Assembly (NCBI GenBank): GCA_947643665.1
Contig: CANRWW010000010.1
Coordinates: 1-64,000 of the forward strand
Direction: 5' to 3'
DNA length: 64,000 bases
Source of the DNA: an uncultured Porphyromonadaceae bacterium
GTDB taxonomy: Bacteria; Bacteroidota; Bacteroidia; Bacteroidales; Muribaculaceae
This document shows, piece after piece, positions 56,896 through 64,000 of the stretch (the stretch's first letter is position 1; each line of letters opens with the position of its first letter). The position numbers and the translations under genes were made by a program. Under the pieces are notes generated by a model, which saw only the letters and a program-made list of their open reading frames with translations, did no database searches and was not told where the DNA came from.

Positions 56896-58161
56896 TTAGC
56901 GCAGTTTGTTGCGCCAGAACCATAGCTCGTTGAAGTTTATTCCGAGTGTCACGGTAAAATAATCTTCCTGTACCAGTTTTACAGGTGTGGCGCGGCGGTT
57001 GCGGTATTCCAGGCTGAGGTTTATCATAGTCTTTGCCGCAGGCACAGGCAGTCCGAATCCGAGGGTTACGCCGTATTCCTCTATATTGTTGCCTTTGACT
57101 GTGATATAGTCGTGGTTATAATATGCGCCGATGCGATAGTTTACACGTTGCAGCCAGCTGCCACGTGGCCGGTTTACGAATTGCAGGCCTACCCCCACAC
57201 GCCATCTGTCGCTGAATTGCGATGTGGCATCGCCGAAATCGGGTATGTTTGCATATTTCACACCTTTCCAAGGCTGATATGTGAAGTCGACTTCCGCCAT
57301 AAGCCTTTTTTGCCACTGGTAGCTGATACCGGCTCCCCACAGATCCGGAAATTGTGAGTGGTCTTTCAGACGTAGGTCTGCAAGTGTGTCGGGTTTGGCA
57401 TCGGAAGTGACGTCGTATTTGATGCCGCGGGAATGTCCGCGCAGGCTTTTTTGCGGTTCGTAAACTACACCGAGAGTCACTTCATGGTCTGTGGCTATGG
57501 TAAGGCCATACTGCAGGCCGAGGCGCAGGCTATAGTCGCGCACTTCGGTCTGCCGCTCGAACAGGGAGGTGGATGCCGCCCCAGTATCGGGATTGGTGGC
57601 ATAGATATAGTCTGAGTTGACAAGCGTGCCGAAGAGGTAGCCGATGTTTACACCGGCCGAGAATCCTTTGAAAGGTTGTACACCCACACCGAGATACAGT
57701 TGGTTAAGGTCGCCGTTGCCTTGGTGTGCGGTTTCGCCGTCAACAATTTCATTGCCGAATTTATATCCGACTGATGTTACCGGTATGAGGCCGAGTGATG
57801 CCGATATCCATTTCGCAAGCGGAGCCTGGATGGTGATATAGTTCAGACCGCCTGTGAAGTTTTCCCCTTTTTCTCCCCCTTCCTTGGTATTGAGCGTCTT
57901 AATGTCCAGACCCATGTCGAAAAGGAATGTCAGAGAGTCCATTGCCGCATAGCTGGCAGGATTCATGAAGTTTATCTCTCTTCCTGAGCGCATGGCATAG
58001 CCTACTCCACCCATTGATTTCTGCATGGTGTTTGTCTGATCGGACAATAATCCGTATCCGAAACGTGAATAGGGGGAGATTGTGTTGCTCTCGGCTCTTG
58101 CTTCCATATGGGTAAGCGTGGCCAGCGCAATTAGCGCGAATAATATCTTATTTATCTTCAT
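56896..58161 (-). CDS. Outer-membrane beta-barrel protein (OmpP1/FadL-like)
   Basis: 'NTISPYSRFGYGLLSDQTNTMQKSMGGVGYAMRSGREINFMNPASYAAMDSLTFLFDMGL'; repeated beta-strand-like motifs, C-terminal 'TLGINFNELWFWRNKLR'. Confidence 0.78.
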   Translation of the reverse strand: MKINKILFALIALATLTHMEARAESNTISPYSRFGYGLLSDQTNTMQKSMGGVGYAMRSGREINFMNPASYAAMDSLTFLFDMGLDIKTLNTKEGGEKGENFTGGLNYITIQAPLAKWISASLGLIPVTSVGYKFGNEIVDGETAHQGNGDLNQLYLGVGVQPFKGFSAGVNIGYLFGTLVNSDYIYATNPDTGAASTSLFERQTEVRDYSLRLGLQYGLTIATDHEVTLGVVYEPQKSLRGHSRGIKYDVTSDAKPDTLADLRLKDHSQFPDLWGAGISYQWQKRLMAEVDFTYQPWKGVKYANIPDFGDATSQFSDRWRVGVGLQFVNRPRGSWLQRVNYRIGAYYNHDYITVKGNNIEEYGVTLGFGLPVPAAKTMINLSLEYRNRRATPVKLVQEDYFTVTLGINFNELWFWRNKLR

Positions 58162-58873
58162 TATACAAGAGGATGCTAAGTAAACCTTTTGTCACAAGGC
58201 ATTTTTCAAGTATCACGGGAAAGTCCAGGAACTCACTGACCCTTTGCGCCCATCCTCCGGTGAGCACTACGTTGGTGCCCTCGGGAAGGGAGTTGCGGTA
58301 ATATGCTATTTCACTTACCACACCACGCACGGCTCCAGCACGCATTGCCGTGGCTGTGTCTGTGCCCAGAAGAGGGGTGTCCCCATAGCCCACCACCTGG
58401 GGGAGGCGTGCGGTGAAACTATGAAGTGAGCGTAACCGCATGCCTATGCCTGGAGCTATGTTGCCTCCGCGGAAATGGCCGTCTGCGCTTACGAGGTCGT
58501 ATGTGACAGCTGTGCCCATATCCACCACAAGGGAATTCTCGCCCGGACGCAAACTCCATGCACCCACAGCTGCTGCGATACGGTCTTCACCGAGTGTCTG
58601 TGGGGTGGCATAGTCAAGTATGAGGGGGAGGGGCATCTGCCAGTTCACCTCATGGGCTGTCACCCCTTGTGTCCCGAGCCATTGTGCTATACGTTTGCCG
58701 TTTCCTGTGACGGAGCAGCATAAGGCTCGTGAAGGATGGAAACGTTCCACGACATGGGAGAGTTGCTCACATGACAAAGCGCTTGCGATTTCTTGGTCTA
58801 CAAGCGTATTGCCGTCCCAGACGGCGATTTTTGCCGAGCTGTTGCCTTGATCTATGGTTAAATTCAGACCCAT
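58148..58873 (-). CDS. coaX: Type III pantothenate kinase
   Basis: 'LTIDQGNSSAKIAVWDG', 'LGEDRIAAAVGAWSL', 'SLVVDMGTAVTYDLVSADGHFRGGNIAPGIGMRLRSLHSFTARLP', 'VVLTGGWA'. Confidence 0.93.
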   Translation of the reverse strand: MGLNLTIDQGNSSAKIAVWDGNTLVDQEIASALSCEQLSHVVERFHPSRALCCSVTGNGKRIAQWLGTQGVTAHEVNWQMPLPLILDYATPQTLGEDRIAAAVGAWSLRPGENSLVVDMGTAVTYDLVSADGHFRGGNIAPGIGMRLRSLHSFTARLPQVVGYGDTPLLGTDTATAMRAGAVRGVVSEIAYYRNSLPEGTNVVLTGGWAQRVSEFLDFPVILEKCLVTKGLLSILLYNEDK

Positions 58874-59006
58874 AGGTTACTTTACAAAGTGACTTGGGAT
58901 TGCCTGAGATCAGCCAGACAACCTCATAACGGCTGCAAAATTAGTAAAAAATAATTCTACTATTGCCGGAAGATACTGTTTTTGAACAAAATTACGTTAA
59001 AAAATG

Positions 59007-59459
59007 CTACAATGCCTCAAGTACTTTGACGTATGCCTCGGCAGCCGCTTTGGCATCGGGCAGATTCATAAAACTGTAGTTACCGCAGTCGCGGGGTGTT
59101 GCGCCGGGCACTTCCCCCTCAAAACCGGCTATAAATTTCATGGTCTCAAGCATTAGTGGCAGTATGTCGGATGGTTCCAGGCATCCCTGGATGATGAGAT
59201 AGTTGCCGGTGCAGCATCCCATCGGCCCCCAGTAAACGATTTTTTCTTTCCATAGCTGGTGGTTTCTTAGGAAAGTGGCAGCCAGATGCTCCATCGCATG
59301 CAATGCTTCGGGTGACAGAGCTGGTTCGCGGTTCGGCGCGGTCATGCGTATGTCGAATGTAGTGAGGGTGTCTCCTGAGGGAGTGATGTCCCTGCGGCTC
59401 ACATATATTCCTTTTTGGAGAGTGAGATGGTCTATCTTGAAACTGGGTATTTTTTCCAT
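59007..59459 (-). CDS. luxS: S-ribosylhomocysteine lyase LuxS
   Basis: 'MEKIPSFKIDHLTLQKGIYVSRRD', 'TFDIRMTAPN', 'ALHAMEHLAATFLRNH', 'YWGPMGCCTGNYLIIQG'; ATG at 59459. Confidence 0.95.
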   Translation of the reverse strand: MEKIPSFKIDHLTLQKGIYVSRRDITPSGDTLTTFDIRMTAPNREPALSPEALHAMEHLAATFLRNHQLWKEKIVYWGPMGCCTGNYLIIQGCLEPSDILPLMLETMKFIAGFEGEVPGATPRDCGNYSFMNLPDAKAAAEAYVKVLEAL

Positions 59460-59581
59460 AAATATAGGTCGTGGGAATTTAGAAGTTAAGAAATGAGAAG
59501 TAAGAAGAGTGGGCATCAGCTGAAACGGTGTTATCAAACGGCATGTCATTGTCGCAATGATGGTCCTGACTACCTCCTCGG

Positions 59582-60289
59582 TTACTTGCCTTCGGTTACC
59601 AGTTGCCGGAGGATGGCAAAGGTGCGGGTAGGAGCTATGTTCCAGAAGTCAAGGTACTGGTCAATGTGGTTTTCGGCTCCGGGGGTGTCGCTTACTACAC
59701 GGATTGCGAGAAATGGCACCTGTTTCAGATGGCATACCTGGGCTATGGCTCCTGACTCCATGTCGCATGCAATGGCTTCGGACTGGGTTGCCAGAAGTGT
59801 TTCAAGTTCTTCCGGGGTGCTTATGAAGCGGTCGCCGGAAGCGATGAGGCCGAGTTTTACTCCCGGAGTGTCCTCGTTGATGCCGAAAAATGCGGTAGCG
59901 CCGGCAAATCGTTCAGGCAATCCTTGCACTTGCCCGGGAGCGTTTCCCGGACCACACCATACGTCGTGATAAGCGACCTCTTTCCCTATCACTACATCAA
60001 GCACGCCGGCTTCTTTGCCTGTGCCTCCTGCTATGCCGGTATTGATGATGGCTGCGGGTTTGTAACGTTCTATCAATGTAAGCGCCCCGACGGCGGCATT
60101 GACTTTCCCTATGCCGCATTGCATGGCCACAATGTCGCGTCCGGATATTGTGCCGCGATAAAAAGTGGTGGCATTGACCGTTTCTTCTGAAATGGCATCC
60201 ATTTCAGCAAGAAGCATCTTCAGTTCTGACCCCATGGCAACTATTATACCTACAGGTGTGACGGTGTGGTTATCTTTATTGGTGTCCAT
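59582..60289 (-). CDS. mtnN: 5'-methylthioadenosine/S-adenosylhomocysteine nucleosidase
   Basis: 'GIIVAMGSELKMLLAEM', 'RDIVAMQCGIGKVNAAVGALTLIERYKPAAIINTGIAGG', 'ACDMESGAIAQVCHLKQVPFLAIRVVSD'. Confidence 0.92.
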   Translation of the reverse strand: MDTNKDNHTVTPVGIIVAMGSELKMLLAEMDAISEETVNATTFYRGTISGRDIVAMQCGIGKVNAAVGALTLIERYKPAAIINTGIAGGTGKEAGVLDVVIGKEVAYHDVWCGPGNAPGQVQGLPERFAGATAFFGINEDTPGVKLGLIASGDRFISTPEELETLLATQSEAIACDMESGAIAQVCHLKQVPFLAIRVVSDTPGAENHIDQYLDFWNIAPTRTFAILRQLVTEGK

Positions 60290-60303
60290 TCAAAACATTT
60301 TTC

Positions 60304-60311
60304 TACTTTTG
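60304..60311 (+). promoter_or_regulatory. Putative -7 box (TACTTTTG)
   Basis: TACTTTTG with TTGG at 60279-60282 about 21 nt upstream; precedes the ORF at 60396. Confidence 0.35.
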
Positions 60312-60395
60312 CACATTATTATTTTTAAAGGCGGCAGTTCCTGCCATTGCCTTTACATATTATAATATATAAGTTAACTCAAACGTTTCAACGAT

Positions 60396-61082
60396 ATGTC
60401 AAACAAAGGCAATATCCTTATCTCCATTCTTATCCTTATATTAGGAGTGGTGTTCATCTATTTTTTTGACGGTGACCAGCTGCCAAGAAGCATAGTGTTT
60501 TTATGCGGTCTGGCTTTTGCCGTGCCGGCGCTTGTGCTGCTTATCGCCACATTCTTTACCGGTAAGAGCAAACACTCTGCCGCCTACCGTGGCATACAGA
60601 TCGTATGCGGTGTTGGTGGCCTTGGCCTGGGTGCGTGCATCATACTGATGCCTGATATTTTCAGGCCGTTGTTGCTGTATCCTTTTGCCGCATTGCTTTT
60701 GATAGGTGGAGCTTTCCAGGTATTCCTGATATCCCATAAACAGCGCCCGGTAGATTATCCGGCATGGATGTATGTAATTCCGATATTGGTGATGATTGCC
60801 GGTGTTGCCATGCTTTGCATCACCCCATTGCGGAATGCGGAGAATGAGCGGTGGGCGGTGCTCATAACAGGTATCGCTGCGGTGCTCTATGGAATTAACG
60901 GAATATTGGTCACGGTGCAGTCGCGTCGTCTGCCGCCGTTGCATCAGGCGGTATCCGGCAAACAGGTGGCAGAGGCTACCGTCAATACCGGGGATGCGAT
61001 GCCGGCTGAAATATCTGCACCGGAGACGGGGAGCGTGCCCGAAGCCGATAATCGCCCTGATGCGGATACCGGTGAGCGGTAA
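60396..61082 (+). CDS. DUF308/HdeD-like membrane protein
   Basis: 228 aa, about 6 TM segments: 'ISILILILGVVFIYFFDGDQLPRSIVFLCGLAFAVPALVLLIATFF', 'FAALLLIGGAFQVFLISHKQR'. Confidence 0.6.
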   Translation: MSNKGNILISILILILGVVFIYFFDGDQLPRSIVFLCGLAFAVPALVLLIATFFTGKSKHSAAYRGIQIVCGVGGLGLGACIILMPDIFRPLLLYPFAALLLIGGAFQVFLISHKQRPVDYPAWMYVIPILVMIAGVAMLCITPLRNAENERWAVLITGIAAVLYGINGILVTVQSRRLPPLHQAVSGKQVAEATVNTGDAMPAEISAPETGSVPEADNRPDADTGER

Positions 61083-61091
61083 AGCGGTTTT

Positions 61092-61766
61092 TTACCTGGC
61101 TACAGGGTCGAATCCGTATCTTTTGCGGATGTACAGGGCTACCAGATCGCAGATGTCATCCATGGACAGCACGGATGAGTCAAGCGTCAGATCATATGAA
61201 GCGGCATCACCCCATTTTTTGTCAGTATAAAAATTATAATACGCCGCGCGCATCCTGTCGGTCTTTTCGGCGAGGCTGCGTGCGGCGTTTTTATGCTTTA
61301 TATCTTCGGCGCGTGCCAGTATGCGCTCTATACGCACTTCCATAGGCGCGTGGACAAAGAGGCTCACCTTTGGTACGTCGTTGTCACGCAGCACATGGTC
61401 GGCAGACCTGCCTACAATCACGCATGGCGTGGTGTCGGCGAGGTGTTCCATGACATCGGCAAGGGAGTTGTATATGGAATCTGTCATCATGGCTTCACCA
61501 TTGTACCACGGTAGCTGGCCGTATCCCATGGAGAAGCCTACAGAACTGCCTATGAGGCGTGGCATGCGTTCATCATTTTTCTCGAATATTTCCCTTGACA
61601 TGCCTGCCCTGCTTGCGGCTTCCCACAGTAGTTTTTTGTCGTAATATTCTATGTCGAACCGTTCGGCAATCTTGCGGCCGAGTTCACGTCCGCCGCTGCC
61701 GAACTGGCGTCCTACTGTTATCACGAACCGCCTGACGGGGGTGTCTGATGATTTGTTCTGGATCAT
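61092..61766 (-). CDS. Cytidylate kinase-like family protein
   Basis: 'FVITVGRQFGSGGRELGRKIAERFDIEYYDKKLLWEAA', 'CVIVGRSADHVLRDNDVPKVSLFVHAPMEVRIERI'; ATG at 61766. Confidence 0.88.
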   Translation of the reverse strand: MIQNKSSDTPVRRFVITVGRQFGSGGRELGRKIAERFDIEYYDKKLLWEAASRAGMSREIFEKNDERMPRLIGSSVGFSMGYGQLPWYNGEAMMTDSIYNSLADVMEHLADTTPCVIVGRSADHVLRDNDVPKVSLFVHAPMEVRIERILARAEDIKHKNAARSLAEKTDRMRAAYYNFYTDKKWGDAASYDLTLDSSVLSMDDICDLVALYIRKRYGFDPVAR

Positions 61767-61814
61767 GGGGATAAGGTGTTTTTGTTTTGGCAATTTTCGT
61801 TGTGTCGTGTATGG

Positions 61815-62861
61815 TCAGATTTTCAGGCCGGCTGATGCAAATAACTTTCGGTCATCCTCCATGGCATTGCCTATAGTAGTAAGCATGTCGCCTACGATAG
61901 CCCCGTTGGCTCCGCCGCGGAGCATGCGCACAGTGGCGGCGGCGCTCATGCGTGCCCGTCCTCCTGCGAAACGTATGGTCTGTTTCGGTGCCACCAGGCG
62001 CATCAGCGCTATTGTGAGTATTACATCGCGCTCGCTGATAAGAGGGGTGTCCTGTAGGGGAGTGCCTTTTATGGGGATGAGCAGGTTGACCGGTATGGAT
62101 ACAGCTCCTGCATCACGGCTTTCGGCAGCCATTTCAAGCCGTTGCATCAATGTCTCGCCCATCCCTATGATGCCCCCGGAGCATACATCCATACCTATCT
62201 CCTGTGCTATGCGTATGGTGCGCAGTTTGTCTTCACGGGTATGTGTGGTGCACAAGGTGGGGAAATATGATGCCGAGGTTTCCAGATTGCAATGGTAGCG
62301 TCTGACTCCTGCATCGTAAAGCGCCTGCAGTTCCTGGCGGTTCAGAAGACCCATTGATGCACACAGGCCCATGCCGGATATTTCTTGTGAGCGACGGTAA
62401 AGGTCGCAGAACCGTCGTATGTCGTTCATCGCTACTTTCCTGCCTGAGCAGACTATTGAGAAACGTTTAACTCCTGCTGTGTCGTTGGCACGGAGGGTGT
62501 TGAAGTATTCCTGATCGCTTACAAATTCATATTCACGGCATCCGGTATGATGTCGTGACGCCTGGGCGCACCATTTGCAATCTTCGGTGCACCGTCCGGA
62601 ACGCCCGTTTACAATGGAACATGTGTCTGCAATGTCTCCATGCAATGTCTGTCTTATATTGTTGGCAGCATCGCATAGTGCTCCGAAAAGTCCGGAATCC
62701 CAGTCTGTATTTGCTGCTGCGGCAGCGGTGCCGCTTTCTCCGATTGCTTCGGCGAGCTTCATGCAGAGGTCAACATTGGCAGGTTCCCCCTGCAGTGCCC
62801 TCTCTTCAAGCGCGGCAAGGAGTTCCATCCCCTGCAATGATTCGTTATAATATATTGTCAT
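61815..62861 (-). CDS. bioB: Biotin synthase (radical SAM)
   Basis: 'CSIVNGRSGRCTEDCKWCAQASRHHTG' (CxxxCxxC), 'YHCNLETSASYFPTLCTTHTREDKLRTIRIAQEIGMDVCSGGIIGMGE', 'RFAGGRARMS'. Confidence 0.92.
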   Translation of the reverse strand: MTIYYNESLQGMELLAALEERALQGEPANVDLCMKLAEAIGESGTAAAAANTDWDSGLFGALCDAANNIRQTLHGDIADTCSIVNGRSGRCTEDCKWCAQASRHHTGCREYEFVSDQEYFNTLRANDTAGVKRFSIVCSGRKVAMNDIRRFCDLYRRSQEISGMGLCASMGLLNRQELQALYDAGVRRYHCNLETSASYFPTLCTTHTREDKLRTIRIAQEIGMDVCSGGIIGMGETLMQRLEMAAESRDAGAVSIPVNLLIPIKGTPLQDTPLISERDVILTIALMRLVAPKQTIRFAGGRARMSAAATVRMLRGGANGAIVGDMLTTIGNAMEDDRKLFASAGLKI

Positions 62862-63056
62862 ACTGTTTCTGAATTGTCTGCAAATTTAATAAATATCGCA
62901 TTCCCATCCCAACAAACATATAAAATGAACGGTGTTAAAATTTGGTTTGATTGTCAAAACGTTTTGAATTTCAAGCATGCTTTTGCAATTTGCTTGCGAT
63001 ATTTGCGGGATTGTGTATTTCTGCCAGGTTTGTGCGGTTTTCAAAAATATTCTTGT

Positions 63057-63064
63057 TACCTTTG
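63057..63064 (+). promoter_or_regulatory. Putative -7 box (TACCTTTG) for the M6 metalloprotease
   Basis: TACCTTTG 51 nt upstream of the ATG at 63116; TTTG at 63029-63032 is a candidate -33 with a long 24-nt spacer. Confidence 0.3.
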
Positions 63065-63115
63065 CTGCTGTCGGTAAGACTAATCTTTCAGTAATTTATC
63101 ACAACCAACAGTCAT

Positions 63116-64000
63116 ATGCGATTTTCTTTAAGGCAATATGCCGCGGGTGCCGCGATCTTTTCGTGTCTTATGCTTGATGCGGTTCCTGCCAAGCCGGGTG
63201 TACACACTATCTTACAGGCAGATGGTACGGCTATAGATGTTGTTATCAGTGGAGATGAGCACGGATGTGCCTATTCCTTGCCTGATGGCACTCCTTTGAG
63301 GAGCATGGGAGGCATTATGGAGGCGGGGGATGCGCTCCAGATGCGGCGTGCCCCCGGGGCAAGGGCAAAAGGGCTTTTCCCGGGATGCGATTTCCCGCGC
63401 AAAGGCGAGCAAAAAGGGCTGGTGGTTCTTGTGGAATATACGGATGTGAAATTCCAATCCGATTATGATCCTCAGAGCTATTTCAGCCGCATGCTTAATG
63501 AAGAAGGGTTCAGTGACAATGGAGCCACCGGGAGTGCCCGCGATTATTTCGTGCAGAATTCCGATGGCTCGTTTTTACCGCATTTCGATGTGTATGGGCC
63601 TGTGACTCTCCCGCATCCCCAGGCATATTATGGCGGAAACGGAATGGCACAGATTGACATACGTGCATATGAAATGGCGGTTGATGCATGCGCGGCAATA
63701 GACGGTCATGTGGATTTTACGGAATATGACCGTGATGGGAACGGCGTTATAGACAATGTATTCATATTTTATGCAGGACGCGGAGAAGCCTCCGGTGGAG
63801 GGGAGAATTGCGTTTGGCCCCATTCGGCAGATATCAGCCAGATATTAGGATCCGGTTCCGATCCGATTATGTATGATGGTGTGCAATTGGATCATTATGC
63901 CTGTGCCAATGAAAGGCAGGCTTCAGGGGTAGACGGAATTGGTACATTCGTGCATGAATTCTCGCATGTGATGGGATTGCCGGATCTGTATGCCACCAGT
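63116..64000 (+). CDS. M6-family metalloprotease domain protein, secreted (3' end beyond the window; absent from the ORF track)
   Basis: Manual translation from ATG 63116 is open for 295 codons: 'MRFSLRQYAAGAAIFSCLMLDAVPAKPGVHTILQADGTAIDVVISGDEHG...GLVVLVEYTDVKFQ...FVHEFSHVMGLPDLYATS', with HExxH zinc motif HEFSH. Confidence 0.85.
   Translation, partial: MRFSLRQYAAGAAIFSCLMLDAVPAKPGVHTILQADGTAIDVVISGDEHGCAYSLPDGTPLRSMGGIMEAGDALQMRRAPGARAKGLFPGCDFPRKGEQKGLVVLVEYTDVKFQSDYDPQSYFSRMLNEEGFSDNGATGSARDYFVQNSDGSFLPHFDVYGPVTLPHPQAYYGGNGMAQIDIRAYEMAVDACAAIDGHVDFTEYDRDGNGVIDNVFIFYAGRGEASGGGENCVWPHSADISQILGSGSDPIMYDGVQLDHYACANERQASGVDGIGTFVHEFSHVMGLPDLYATS

Overview
The window looks like chromosomal DNA from a Bacteroidales bacterium, probably Muribaculaceae-like. 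This rests on an HTCS regulator, T9SS-like C-terminal tails, sigma-ABfr-type TAnnTTTG -7 boxes and the gene families present. Most of it is housekeeping: an RND efflux operon, dgt, hflX, glgB, meaB, polA, rlmN, korAB, a coaX/lptC cluster, luxS, mtnN, bioB and tRNA-Asp. Between these sit secreted or surface proteins: GH127-like, FN3/adhesin-like, C25 gingipain-like, GxGYxYP-like, a paralogous pair of unknown secreted proteins, and an M6 metalloprotease running off the right edge that the ORF track misses. The best candidate for an unusual system is a solitary 1630-aa protein combining a DEDD-type exonuclease-like N-terminus, a RecQ-type SF2 helicase and a UvrD-type SF1 helicase (23186-28078). 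It is preceded by about 1.2 kb of mostly non-coding DNA with a perfect 28-bp long-range inverted repeat, several nested hairpins, a 36-bp palindrome and a possible 38-aa ORF. Other points of interest are a +1 frameshift in a large secreted protein (C-tract 17924-17927), a PolA whose proofreading catalytic residues appear lost, a possible family of intergenic palindromes, recurrent purine-rich intergenic tracts, and a compact tRNA-Asp unit with a good promoter and terminator. No rRNA, CRISPR array or IS/transposase was found. All family calls come from reading motifs by eye; no database search was run.
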